A DNA stretch of 64,000 bases from positions 678,777 to 742,776 of the forward strand of contig NW_022985444.1 in NCBI RefSeq assembly GCF_010093595.1. The letters are read 5' to 3'. The notes below the pieces were generated by a model. That model did no database searches. It had not been told where the DNA came from and worked only from the letters and a program-made list of their open reading frames with translations. Position numbers and translations under genes: made by a program. The stretch comes from Mytilinidion resinicola (taxonomy: Eukaryota > Ascomycota > Dothideomycetes > Mytilinidiales > Mytilinidiaceae). Positions 11,529 through 23,514 of the stretch are shown here, in pieces. Every line of letters starts with the position of its first letter. The stretch's first letter is position 1.

Positions 11529-13033
11529 TCATGGTTCGCTGGCCGACAAAATGAACGTCTTCCGCTCCTTACCAACCCAAAAGACCGCCGCATACAGAAC
11601 AACAAACACTGTAACACACGAGACATAATTCATAGTACTCGCAGCCGCAGGAATAACCGCGGAAACGAGTAAAAAACCAACGTCAGCAGCGTCCAGCCAA
11701 TAGTAACTCCATTAGCAACCGGCCCAAACCTCGGCAGCCAGAACGGCCCAGGCGTGATATTCTTGCGGCCATGCACGAGCAACGCGATCACACATGCAGA
11801 GTATGACAAGTACTGCAAGAGTAGCCCGCCGCCGATGAATGTGTTGAACGCTTCCGTCGATCCGAGGTACAGGCACCCGAGAATCGCGACCCACACTCAA
11901 GGACCACAGGTGGGCCCAGATCGGCACGTCGAAAGGTTGCTTTGCGACTGAAGTGAGATGCCGGCTGAATGGCAGGCCTTCGTCGCAGGCGAGGGCCCAG
12001 GCGAGACGCGATTGCCACGTTTGGATGGAGACGCCTGCGCAGAGGAAGTTGAACGCCATGAGCGACCCCAGCACGATCGCGCCCTTCTCAGACCCGAGTT
12101 ATTGGTAGAAAGCCTCGAGGCTGGGGAGGCCGGTGGGTGTGGCGACGATGTCGGCCAGGTTTGATACCGAGAAAAAGACTGCGATGACGATTGCTAGACA
12201 TGTACCGAAACCGAGCGCTACGGTCCACATGAGGGCTTTGGGAATGTTCTTCTGGGGCTCCGGCAGCTCGTCGGCGAGATGCGTGGAGTCGATGCATGAG
12301 AAGCCCCAGTTCGCGGCTAGCAAGCCGGTGAGGAAGGCGCTTCCGTCGCTCCACCCTGAAATGTTCTCGTACGTGACGAAGACGAATTCGGCGGATTGTT
12401 TGGTTGGGGAGGCGGCGAGGACTGAGATGAAGATGGTTATTGTAGCCGCAACAGCGACGACGAGATTGGCGAGTGCAATCTTGGGAAGCACGCGTTCCAC
12501 ACAGTTGAAGATGCAGCAGAAGATGTTGGTGCATTGGTACCCTACAAAGACCATCCATCTATCGATAACGATATCCGCATACCTGATGGATATCATTCCA
12601 ATGACCATGAGCGGCACGGTAAGCATCGCCTTGGCGCACGTCACTACAGCGCTAGCCTAGCTGATAAAGGCGACGAAGTAGGAGAGAGGGTGTCGGTAAC
12701 GCTCCGGCGTAAATTTGGTCATCCAATGGAACTGTCCGCCAGCATGGGGGATGGCGGACGAAAGCTCGGCGAGCGAACATGCAACGCATACGGAGGCCGC
12801 GACTACGACGATGGTGCCGTAGATGAACAGAGGAGCCCCTCCATTGGAAATGCCTGCCGCTAGAGAGGCAGGAGCGTGATGGGTGCATTACCACAAGTGA
12901 ATGCAACGGCGAGCAGACTCCAGACGCTGAAGGCCTTGTTATGGATACTGGTGGAGCCGACCTCTTGACTGGATTCGCCGTCGTCGCTCGGGAGAGCCGG
13001 TGTCGCCTTGGAATTCGACATCTCTTTTGTCAT
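11529..13033 (-). pseudogene. APC-family amino acid/choline-type permease, decayed
   Basis: About 500 codons from ATG 13033 (MTKEMSNSKATPALPS) to TGA 11529. Transporter landmarks are ISNGGAPLFIYGTIVVV, HAGGQFHWMTKFTPERYRH, WGFSCIDSTHLADELPEPQK, SRLAWALACDEGLPFSRHL and FGPVANGVTIGWTLLTLVFY, the order seen in fungal GABA/choline-type permeases with about 12 membrane segments. Lesions: a frameshift near 12860; TAG at 12659-12657 where a Trp is expected (TGG to TAG); TAA at 12101-12099 inside FYQ-LGS; and frameshifts near 11895 and 11660. It is the immediate neighbour, same strand, of the dead copper amine oxidase. Confidence 0.85.
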
Positions 13034-14244
13034 GGGGTCGAGATGGAGATGAGAAAGTGTGAGTCGAGCTTCCCAAGAAAGTTTCAGAATCTTTGGATTC
13101 CTCTTTTGAATCGTAGGCCGGCCTATCCGAAGTGGTCCAGAGGCTTCTGCAGTGCGGACTCTTAGTTGATCCCATTACCAGGCCCATCATCTCCTGGTTT
13201 GCTAGATCCGCCTTTCTCTCGTCTTCCATCCGCCCGCAAGGTCGTCTTTGACGTGGCAAAACACGCCTCCAGGCCATGCTGCTTAAGAAAAGCCTTCAGT
13301 GTCTCGCGAGCTTAGCAACTAGCCCCATTCTCCACACAAAGTGGAGGAGAATGACGGGACCCGTCTAGAACGAAGAATGATCTACACGAATCATTTCGGG
13401 CGAAAAGCTGTGCCCGTTCGCTCGTTACGGCACGAGCAACAAGCTCTTCCCTGCTGGATTGGTTGATATCCAAATTGGGATGAGGCCTTGCCAATTACGA
13501 AAGACGCTCCCAACGAGCTATTCAGAGGACATGTTTGCGTTCTTGGGCTCCACAGCCTCCCATTCAAAGTCCCTAAGTGGGAGCCACTCAACACCATGCT
13601 CTTCAAAGTACTCATTATCCCAATCAAGCAGAAAAATCAACTCTGTAAGCCCCAGGCTGGCAGGATCAGTGCTGAGAGGCCTCGTCTAAGCGATTCGATA
13701 TGGCCTGCAGGGCTGCAGTTCAAATGAATTGGAGTCTAGGAAAGCTGTCAATCAATCAATCTAAGAGTCCCCGGTCCACAATCTTCAACACTGAAGAAGT
13801 TCAGGATGTTTGGGCCAGTCATTACTGAGATCCCTTCCAAGTCGTGGAATGTCTCGACGATTCCGATTAACTTCACGGAGTTTAGGATTAAGGCCAAACA
13901 TTCAAACAGTGCTGCCTTTTACTTCTTTTGGGGACTAACCATGGTGACTTCTGACGATGGAGCTTGAGAAATAACGGTGTGGTCAGGGGTGCTCTAGCAT
14001 AGAGACGTGAACGTGTAAATGTGAGGGATGTCATGGGCGACGTCCTTGGAACCAGGGGCTTCGTATTCTATCTTTTTCATGACAGACATCCTACGTTCAT
14101 TTATCTTCGTTGTGATATTACTGTCAAAAAGACGGCTACACGGATATTGAGGCAATGATTCAGAAATGGTGCACCGATGTGAGACTACTGCTTGGAGAAC
14201 GACCGCTTCACACCATTCCCCTTTGCTACGGCGCTTAGAGGCCC
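13034..14244. other. intergenic with an unrecognised degenerate reading frame
   Basis: On the minus strand between about 13650 and 13400 a frame reads FEEHGVEWLPLRDFEWEAV, then a stop, then GSVFRNWQGLIPIWI and another stop. It looks like a decayed protein-coding fragment, but I do not recognise the family. The remainder shows nothing. Confidence 0.3.
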
Positions 14245-16285
14245 CTACAGCTTGTGACAAGACGCTTCCACCAACGTAGACTTATTTATCGCTTGGCTAG
14301 AGCGCGGCACATCGTTGCTAGGATTCTGCGTGAAGAAGCTGGACGGCTTCGGACTAATCGACATCATTTCCTGCGGCATCGCGGGGAAATCAAAGGCCCA
14401 GAGTCAGCACTTATTAAAGAACCGCAACACAAGCAAGACCTGCCTTCTGGTCTCGGCACATGATTCCAGCCAAACGAGTGCCAGAGCACTACGTCCGTGT
14501 CCTTCACATCATCATCCCGCGTGGCCCAGACACCCAGCCCGGTATCTGCCTTGCTTTGATTCGTGAACTCGCCGGCGGCGAACAGCTCGTCGTCCTGGTA
14601 CCGTGTAACCCAGATCGGCTTGGACGCGAAGAGTGCGCGTTTCGCGTTGAAGGTGTTTGGCTTCATGTCATCATCTGCGAGGGGCCACTGGCTTGCCGGA
14701 GACTTCGTTCAGCATAGATGAATTCTGGATCTTATACACCGGGTCTTGTCGACGTCGAGTGCGTAGCCACCGGCTTTGGTGACGGTGGTCTCCGCGATCT
14801 TGAACGCACATCTAAACGGGTCTTCGTCCTCGGAACCGGCGGGCACATGAGATTCGTAGGCGACGGTGTTGGCATGGCCATCGATAGCTGGGTCGACACG
14901 GATATTGAACAAGTGTTGATATTTTGCTGCCATCACGCCTGGTGCTACATTCGTGCCCCATGGGACCTTGACCCCTTTCCGGATAGACATGGTAGAGACG
15001 ATGCCTGTAGCCCTCAGCTCGAAGTGAATGGCGGCGGCCTGGTCGAGCATGAAGGCAAAATTGTACTCGTAATTCGCCAAGGTCGCCGTGCATTGCACGA
15101 TCAGCTGGCTGTTTCGCACGACGGAAGTGGTGCCGGTCTGGAAATTTGTGTTTCCAGCCAACACCAGCATCCACTTCATGCATGCAGACGACGTTGGGCA
15201 TGGCAACCACATCGCCGTCTGCGGTGGTGCGGTAACCGTCGAAATACTTGGTAGCCCCGAGGCAGTCGCAGCCGAGTTCGACATCATCCCCAGCCCGGCG
15301 TCGCCGAGGTCGAAAGCTTGCTTGCGGTGGTATGGCGTTCGTAGGTCACCGTAACGGACTGTCATCTCGCTCAAGGATAGGCGGTAGAACGTGTTTCGTC
15401 CGTCATATGTGACGTTTTGGAGCACACGCCCTTCTCGCATCGTTCAGCCAAGGTTGAACCTCCACTTCTGCCACACGACATTCCTTCCGCCCACTTCAAA
15501 TGACGGGCCTTGAGGTTGCTGAACCTGAAGCGGTTTGAGATCGGTCTGGAAGGGGTCTTTTAACAAGTTTGCGGAACATTCAACGGCGTTCACGGGATCC
15601 CATGGGGTGGTCGTTTCGACTTCATTTCCGTCTCCTAAGCGGTGATCTATCCAGAGGGGTTCTTTGGTGATGGCATCGAATACTGATGAGAAGGGCGCGG
15701 GCAAGGAATAGTGATTGGACTCGGGATCATCATTAAGAACAATGTACATATAGCACTGTAAGAGCCGCCGACGCCCAGCAGAATCATCGGTGCCGTATGC
15801 CCAAGGGTCGTTTACTATGCGAGCGCTATGCGATTGTAATCAGCTTGCAGACCCTTGCCTAAGAATTGATACCAACCATACCCTTTTGGAAGCTTCAGTA
15901 GCTCAATCTCCTTGAGGACGTCAGGATGAGTGTTGCAATCGTGTTCAATCTCGCTCCAGTCGTCGAAGTCCATGCGGTCCTAGATACTTTCTAGACTCTT
16001 CACAATCTCAATGACCCCAGCCGTGACGTTGACGCGGGTTTTGTATAGGAAATGTGGACTTGATTAATGAAAGTAGACTTGAGCGCGCCGGGGTGGGGTG
16101 GGAGACAATGACTTCCCGAGTCGTTCGGTCTCCAAGTACGGGATGATGTCTGCCTTGGGACAGTCATATATATCGACAAGCTTGAAGCGCACCTTCTGGT
16201 CTAAATACTTGGCGCGCAAAATCTCCACGGTTTGCGTGATCTTTGTTGGAGTAATTGGATCCAAAGAGTGTTTGGTGGGTGCCAT
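14245..16285 (-). pseudogene. copper amine oxidase, decayed
   Basis: The whole gene can be followed from ATG 16285 (MAPTKHSLDPITPTKITQTV) to the C-terminal tail ending at TAG 14245. Visible are the N2/N3 parts (PYLETERLGKSLSPTPPRRA; DPWAYGTDDSAGRRRLLQCY), the catalytic-Asp region KQAFDLGDAGLGMMSNS, the topaquinone site TLANYEY (about 15060-15083), the Cu-binding segment and IWVTRYQDDELFAAGEFTNQ. Lesions: TAA at 16066-16064, TAG at 15982-15980, TGA at 15446-15444 (expected Trp), frameshifts near 15290, 15160 and 14745, and more toward the 3' end. The expected YHQHLF copper motif reads KYQHLF, a His-to-Tyr change consistent with C-to-T. The active family deaminates primary amines to aldehyde, H2O2 and NH3. 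Confidence 0.88.
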
Positions 16286-17166
16286 GATGACAATGAAACT
16301 GGGTGAACGCAGATGGCCTTTGAATCGAGCACCGGAGAGGACGAACAGGTTAGAAATAGCAGATCTTTGGGAGAGATCTGTGAATATCTGGTTTGATATC
16401 GTTCTCAAGCGATTTGTTTAAGAAACCCGCGTCCTCCCTCCTTCTCCAAAATAGCCCGATGACTGTAACCGCATAGCACAAAGTATCCATTATTTCGACA
16501 AGCGTGGTTAAGAGATGCCCGATACTTATGACACACCTAAACAATCGAAGTACCGGTACAGAGCACAGGTGTGGGACACGACCATAGTGATGTTGATCCA
16601 GAAGCTTTCTCAAGCAGAGGAGCAGCTGATAAAGGTGGCTAGAATGTACCCTTGCCGCGTATTGGCCGCCAACGCTACTGTTGCTCTAGCGACTGTATGA
16701 TAGGAAATGGCAGCTAGACGATAGCGGCGGTTAGATCCCCAGAAACCTTGCCGTAATCCACCTTTAGCAGGCTTGGGGGCAGTCCGAGCCGTTCTAGAAT
16801 ACCAACCTTCCATGAGACGTGTATCACGATTATCGCGCTTCGGGATGGCCTCATGCCTCCACGGCCATATTCCCTACCCCGTGAGTTTTGAGGCTAGATA
16901 CATTCCCACTTTCGCGTCTTCCGTCATCTCCCAAGTATTGTTGACAGACTCCAAGTCCGTTCAGCCATCAATCGCGATATTATATTCCATACCTTCTCCA
17001 ATTGATGGGTCCCTGGGGGTGTTCTAAGCGCAAGTGGAGGCATGACATTTATCGGGTAGCAACCGCCGAGGAACACGATGACAGGCTATTATGTTATATG
17101 ATAGCTAGGCAGAGGTGCGAGGGTACAATTTAAGAAACACTAGAGAGGATGATCAGTCATACAAAC
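16286..17166. other. intergenic, nothing recognised
   Basis: Short frames only, with no motif. Confidence 0.45.
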
Positions 17167-17838
17167 TCAGACCGCTTTCTTCACCTCCGCCCCCCTCCTA
17201 ACCTCCTCTTCATGAACCACCTCATCGAACGTCCAACTCGACGTCATCCCCCCGAGAACATTCCCCAAGCACCACTTCCACCACAGCACCGACCCAAACG
17301 GCACGTTATACTTGTGCAACTTCGGCACCAGAACTAACCCCGTTGACCCAAATTGCACACACATCGTTTGTATCACGAAGAAAGCCGGTATCCCACACGC
17401 CCACTTTTTCCTAAATAGCCCCAGCAGGTCCGTATACAGGTTCCCGCCCATGATTGTCCGCACCGTCGGCCACACCACCACCTTCAACGCGCCCCATAGC
17501 GCCACTTTGAGGTTCTTACCGCGGGGTAGCCTGTATTCGGTGATGGTGATACTGCTTTTACCGGATTTGGGGCGTAGGCGAGATTCCGCGGCCATTTGGT
17601 CGAGGCGGGCGCCGGCGTCGGCGAGAGAAAGGAGGGGCGGTGAGAAAGGAATCTCGCGCGTGGAGTGTAGGAGGTAGGTTTCTGGGGTGCCGTTTGCGTA
17701 GTTGATTGTTATAGAGGTGGGCGTAAGAGCAGTGGCGAGGATCGAGTGGGCGTCAAAGACGGAGAAGAGGTGATTGAGGATGGTTGAGATCGAGGCGGCG
17801 TGGTCGGAGCTGAGGGTGGAGAGGTTTGGGGATGCCAT
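17167..17838 (-). CDS. DUF2470-domain membrane protein
   Basis: A single exon of 223 residues. The N-terminal half resembles fungal DUF2470 proteins: a short helix with SSDHAASISTILNHLF, a strand SITINYANG, then PFSPPLLSLADAGARLDQMA and the linker ITITEYRLPRGKN. The C-terminal half has two or three hydrophobic helices (VALWGALKVVVWPTVRTI, PAFFVIQTMCVQFGS, SVLWWKWCLGNVLGGMTSSW), consistent with an integral membrane protein. Function is unknown; DUF2470 also occurs in haem-utilisation proteins, but that is not evidence for a haem role here. The start is the only upstream ATG. Confidence 0.68.
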   Translation of the reverse strand: MASPNLSTLSSDHAASISTILNHLFSVFDAHSILATALTPTSITINYANGTPETYLLHSTREIPFSPPLLSLADAGARLDQMAAESRLRPKSGKSSITITEYRLPRGKNLKVALWGALKVVVWPTVRTIMGGNLYTDLLGLFRKKWACGIPAFFVIQTMCVQFGSTGLVLVPKLHKYNVPFGSVLWWKWCLGNVLGGMTSSWTFDEVVHEEEVRRGAEVKKAV

Positions 17839-18466
17839 TGTAAAGATATTTAGGCGTCTTATGCCTGAAGAGGTTTCCTATGTTACTGGGCCGTCTCAGG
17901 CGCGTTTATTGATGGATGCAGGTGGGGGGTTGAGATGGAGTTCCGCGTCTTCTAGTAATTGGGCGCTGAAATCGTACTGCTATAACCGTGACAGCTTGAG
18001 CAACTGCTGCACTATATATTAGATAGTGAGATTGGGATTAGTTCCAAGTTTGTTGCAAAAGGGTGTTCTGTTTATCGTGCTTGATGGATGCTGTGGTGTC
18101 CTATCGAATTGCACGTGTATTGATTCTGCCTCTAGGCCTTTTACGTCTTAGCGAGCGTTTTCAATACGCCATACCACTTGCGACTCCCTCCCAATCTCTT
18201 CACCTTCCCTTGATGAATCAGGACTCCTCCAATTCTGCTTCTGCTTCTGCACCTCAGCAAACAAGGTCTTAGGCCGAGCTACGACTGATCGCAGCTAAGT
18301 TCGTGGCACCAAAAATACGAGCAAGTCGAAGCTGGACGTTGGACATCGACTTATGGGTTTGCTAAATGCTGACGCCGAAGCGTGTTTCTATTGTGGAAGA
18401 AAGAAGAAAGCTACGCAGATTCAACTACAATCAATACTGAGATGAGTCCTCCCAGATGCGAGTACG
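17839..18466. other. intergenic, nothing recognised
   Basis: Promoter side of the DUF2470 gene and 3' side of the metalloprotease gene. No gene was seen. Confidence 0.45.
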
Positions 18467-19785
18467 CTATGCTGAAAACTCTACGCAAACTAAGCCTGCA
18501 GCCTCGTTTGCGTTGGCGGGCTCATCATGGCAGGAGAGTATGCTTTCTCGTTTCGAAGGAGCGTTATAGGGGACGCGATTGGGAATCGTCTTGTCCTTGT
18601 ACCACTGACCACTACCTGGATCCTTTCCGTCAATAAGGCCATATTTCTTCTCCATTCCTCTGAACAGGATACCAAGTAGCGAATAGCTATCCGCGTTTCT
18701 GGTCGCGTCGACATTGGTGAGTTTTTGACAATCTGCCCATCCATATTGTAGATCACGCCCTGATTTCGAGTCAGTCAGCTTGCCTTACTGCGTTTGCTCC
18801 AAAGTAGACTCCGGGAGGAGTGGCTTACGCTTATAACGAATATGATGGTGGACCTCGTGATATAGCACCATGCTTGTTACCGCACGGAGTGTTTCAACTG
18901 ACGGAAATCCTTTAGATTTCACGATTGAATTAGGCATGAAGTTTGCGTTGAAAGGAAGGTCTTTCATTGTATCGATCCGGTTCGGCTGGTTGAGCAAATG
19001 GTCGCATAACTGGACACCAACAATTAAGATCCAATTTCATGGTACGAGTGGAATAGATCACTAACCGTAATGGAGACCCGCCTAAAGTTGTTCTCAAAAT
19101 CATTATCAACTATCCCTGGACCGGCCGCTCCTCCATACGTGACGCCCATGGTATATTTGTTATCTGTACGGTCCGCATTTTTCTTGCACGACGGCGTCCC
19201 CTTTTGTTTGATGTTGTTGATAGGATCAATCCACTCTTGCTCGGACTTGTCCCGGTCTGAATTTCGTGTGCCTTCTTTTTGTTTCGGATCGTCTTCTACG
19301 AGCTTGAAGCGATCGTCGTTGTCACAGTAAATACGTATTTCAGACGCTTTGCGCCCCGCTTCACCAGCAAGTGGCTCCTTCGTGAATTTGACGAGACCAT
19401 CGCCGTATTGATCTTCGCCCGGAAACCCACCGATTATGTCTACGTACAAGATCAGCAAGCAAAGTGCCGCAGAGACATTCGGATACTGACCCTTGAATTG
19501 CCTGTATCTATCTGCATCCATTGGATCGGTGGTGTCTGGTGCGTATTTGAAAATGGTTTTGAAGGCAAGATACGCTGTAGGTTCTTCTTTAGGAGTGCGT
19601 GCGAGCCGATCTCTCACTAATTTTGCGGTGTCGAAGACCTCATCAAGAACATCTTGTACCTTGAATTTTGAGTCGCAGCTGGAATCTACCCAATATGTGA
19701 AATCGGCGGCAGCGAACGATACAAGAAGAGAGAGGTAAATCCCTAATTTGACAGAGATGTCGGAGAGTAGCATGTTGAGTTGCAT
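18467..19785 (-). CDS. secreted M35-like (aspzincin) metallopeptidase-like protein
   Basis: Three exons (19785-19066, 19009-18829, 18759-18467; introns 56 and 69 nt) encode 397 residues. A signal peptide is visible (hydrophobic LGIYLSLLVSFAAA). The zinc motif is HEVHH in VLYHEVHHHIRYK. After the second intron the chain continues RRDLQYGWADC, fitting the aspzincin D-x-x-Y-G third-ligand motif, then NADSYSLLGILFR, which matches the helix that closes this fold. The long middle region with IYCDNDDRF is also seen in fungal M35-like proteins. A secreted zinc endopeptidase is inferred; activity is not proven. An in-frame non-ATG extension exists upstream, so I used ATG 19785. Confidence 0.75.
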
Positions 19786-20929
19786 AAAAGGAAGGACGGT
19801 GTAAGACACAAAACGAAAGACGATGATCAAATGGGAAAAGCAAAGTGCGCTTTAGACTTGAAGGGCGGCGCAGAAGCCTTTTGTATAGTCAAGTAAGTCT
19901 GCTCGACATGATTTTATGTTCTCCTTCTCGCCAATTAACCCCAAAGCCGTAGAATAAGCGGCCTTTGGTTACATCCATACTCAGCCCCCTTCTAATTTGG
20001 TTCTATTTCTTCTTAGGCACGTTCAATTTTCGTCTTTGCGACTTATCCACATGTATCGGTGGCTGCGCACGCTTTGGAGGAAATGGTGACAAGTAACTCT
20101 ATTTTCGAGTAGCGGATTTGCAGGGCTTTTCCTCACCAAGCTGTCACCAACATCGTATTGATACTAGTGATTTTGCCCGAGATTAATTGCTCACATTTTC
20201 GGCGGTGTCTACCTCGGTATTACTGCAAGAAATAGAATATGGGTGGGAATTTGCTGATGAAGGATCATGGAGCTGCAAATATCGGACTCTGGAGCCCCTC
20301 CAATTTCGAAAGCCTATTCACGATCAACCAACTCATGACTACGAGGTTGAGGCTGTGAGAGCCACCAGGATATAGATGTGATTTTGAAGTTCGATTACTG
20401 TATTCTTGGCCATTTACTAAAGACGGTTAGGCGGAAGACAGGATTGCGGGTCAACCGCACCCCCCCCTACGTCGATCTCCCCCCCTAACTTTTAAAATAG
20501 GTCGATCTCGCCCCCAGTTGGCCCGCCTTCCAACAAACCAACCTCTAAATAGTCTCCTTCAAATGAAACGTTGACCCGAGCGACCAACTAGCTCCAACAA
20601 GTCGATCTTCGTGGCTCGATCCTGAATAGATCGATCCCGCCCCCAAGTACCCGTGTTTTCCAAGCACCAAGTTCTAAGCAACGTGGTAAAGATGACGGAA
20701 TAGCCGGAGTAGCGAATGGCCCCCGCTCAAATCTCACGGGAGCATAGCCCCTGGTAGCTAAACTCAAGAGTCGTTCGCCAACCAGATTACATGGTCTCTA
20801 GAGTGAATGGTCAATATAAGTATTCTGAGTCTTACAGTCTTCTGGGTTCCCATCGGTCTCGCTCCTCGTTTTACTCTCTCGCTTCAGTCACTCTTTGCTC
20901 TTTGCTCTTTGCTCTTTGCTCCACTCACT
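19786..20929. other. divergent intergenic region with C-rich GTCGATC motifs
   Basis: It separates two divergent genes for secreted proteins. Within 20455-20650 the heptamer GTCGATC, or its near-match, recurs next to poly-C tracts (see findings). There is no gene. Confidence 0.45.
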
Positions 20930-23239
20930 ATGAAGAACGTTCTTGTTCCACTACTGCTACACCTGAGTTTGAATTCTCTGGCCGCCGCCGATGTTCCTAC
21001 ATTCACTCAGAAAGACCCGAAATCCTATATTGGGACTACGGTAAATACCGACGCATACCACAGTATGTTACTCCTTTCACTAACGCACTATAGGGGGCTA
21101 CTGTTAATCCAGGGCCTGGGGATATTGTGGTATCAGAGGGGGATGGCACGACCATCACATTTGGGACAGATATTTCGGCCAAGATTCATAACGTCCTGAA
21201 AAGCAGCTGCGCAAATCCTCAAGACGACAATTGCAAAAAGCAACTGCATGATACTATGGGCATTGGCCCAACCGCGGACGGGCTCCAAAAAAGATTTCTA
21301 GCAGGGTTAGCCATATTAGGCGGCCTCGCGCTCGCTTATATCATCCCCATCGTTATCGAATACGTATGGCTTGACAAGGACGAGAATCTCGAAAACATAA
21401 TTCAAATAGACATCCCTCAAGACCAGGTTGACGAGGTCTCGAAGTGGCAACTTGACGAGTTCGTCCCGACGTTCGATTACAAGCCTATGACTGGTAATGG
21501 ATTCCCAGTAGCTATCGATACTGCCCAGCCGAAGCCTCAGTAAGTTTATGTTTATGTTTCTGCACTCTTTACCTCAAAGGTACAGGCGAAGCTAATTACC
21601 GTTTCACAGGAACATCCCGGGTACCACAAAGGAGGCCAATGGCGACGTCACCGTCAACGTCCAAGGTCTTGATCAGGCGATCAAAGATAGCTGGACCAAA
21701 GTCATCTGCGAGCGCGACGGGAAGCGTTCACTCAACAAGCGTGTCACGATGCAGTGCATTGTCCAATATGCTCAAGCCATCATGCGAATCGCTCAGGTCG
21801 GAGGCCCAGCCGCTGATATTATGTTTGTATCGCCAAAGGACTTTCCGCAGCCGAAAAACCAGCTCTTGGTCGAGGCACTGAAAGAGGATGATGACTACGC
21901 CAACGACCTGGTCTTAGGTGGAGGACTTGCGGCCGGAGCACGTGGTAGCATTTCTGAGTTCGCTACTTGGATGGCTTTTGGATATTCGGTCGGCAATATT
22001 GCGTTTACCGATGGTAAGATGAAGTTCTCGGCCCAATTCTTGGACCAGCAATTGGAGATACCGACAGGGAATTGCCCTGATGCCTATTATACGCCATATT
22101 GCGATAATTGCGGCGGAAACGCTATCGCGGACGACTTAACGACATACAAGGGAAAATGCAAAGGAGTAAGTTAAATGATCGGACGTTCCTTCCCTGGATG
22201 CTGACCGCAGGCCATAGTTCAGCGATGATGAGAACAGTTACTTCAAAAAGTATATTACGCACCGTTGTTAGTTTTAAAAGGAACCCTTTTGCTAATTCCG
22301 CCAGCTGCCCCTGCTACCTAAGTATTACGGACCCCGATGGATATATCACCGACGAGGAGCTTCAGATCTCTCTCGACTTCCTGAAACACCTCCCCGAGGA
22401 GAGCGATGACCAGCAGCCCACGCAAATATGCTACAAGGCCGACACGGACCGTATGAAAGACCATCAGAATTGGAAATTCGTCGAGCAGGTCTCGCTCGAC
22501 GCAAACATCGAAACTTTTTGCGGAAACGATTGGATCAGATCACCCCCCGCCACAGGCAATTGGACGAGCGAAATGAAGTATAACCAAGGGGATGGCGATT
22601 GGAACGCGGTAACCATTAGCGTCTACTCAAACGGAAACCTCTCGCCCCAAGACGTTCGGAGCCAATGCGAAACGGTTCTGAAAAAACTTAGCGCCGGCTG
22701 CGACCATGACGATACCCTGAACCAGTTCAAGTGAGTGTTCCCTGATAGTGATTGCCCCCAGATCCTTCGTCCACCCTGGAACCTCCCTATTCTAACACAT
22801 CCGTCGCAGCCTGAAATGGGGTGGCACATATCAGGACGCAAACGCTTTCTGGACTATTTCGCCCGACAAACCGCGCGTCTACAACCAAACACCCCCAAAC
22901 AACCAGTTCGACACCGTGCCCAATGCACACCTCTGCAACCAATACACGAAGTACTCAGACCACGGTAACACGGGACTCAACGGCAAAGTGATCGACGATC
23001 CGGCAAAGATGGCATTGCAAATGTGCATTCACTCGATGCAGTACTTGAAAGACAACATATTTGTCGGCTGCGGAGGGTATATGTCGATGGGGATCAAGAC
23101 AGAGAACTATAACAGTAATGTTAAGGAATGTGCGGCGAACACGTGGCAGTGTTTGTCGTATTGGGTGGAGAATGGCCAAACTGCTGAGGGAAAATACTTC
23201 CCTGGTTTTGCGCAATGCAGCGGGAGTCTTGGGTTTTAG
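20930..23239 (+). CDS. secreted/membrane protein of unknown family, one exon junction unresolved
   Basis: Exons 20930-21040, 21094-21539, 21610-22165, a part beginning between about 22212 and 22310 and ending at 22730, and 22810-23239. It begins with a signal peptide (MKNVLVPLLLHLSLNSLAAA), has Kex2-like KR sites (LQKR, LNKR) and one membrane helix (LAGLAILGGLALAYIIPIVI). The C-terminal half is Cys-rich (SQCETVLKKLSAGCDHDD, KWGGTYQDANAFW, VKECAANTWQCLSYW). I do not recognise the family. The junction after exon 3 (GKCKG, donor at 22166) cannot be closed in frame with a canonical acceptor: the best site, GCTGACCGCAG at about 22211, leads to a stop. Indels, a pseudogene or a sequence error are all possible. 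Confidence 0.5.
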
Positions 23240-23514
23240 GGCCTGTTTTCTCTGGAATCGAGTTGACGTAGTTATCTGCATTCAGATGCTCTGAAGGATC
23301 TCACGTTTTACATGTATTTACTGGCCACAAGTGCATACAGAATGAACTGTGGAGGAGTAAAATCTGAAGACGCGGCGTCTAAGCCGCATGTGCCTGGTGT
23401 GGTGATTTCCAACCTTTTGACCGCAGGGCCGGAATCAGGTAGTCGCCAGAGCCGGCATGAACATGATCTGAAGCCTCTCCGTTCCGAACTGCCGCTAGTC
23501 GGTTACAAGTTCTC

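Noticed and set aside
10459..16285. A secondary-metabolite cluster
   Set aside because: NmrA-like, permease and amine oxidase genes are present, but there is no backbone synthase (PKS, NRPS, terpene cyclase) anywhere in the window.
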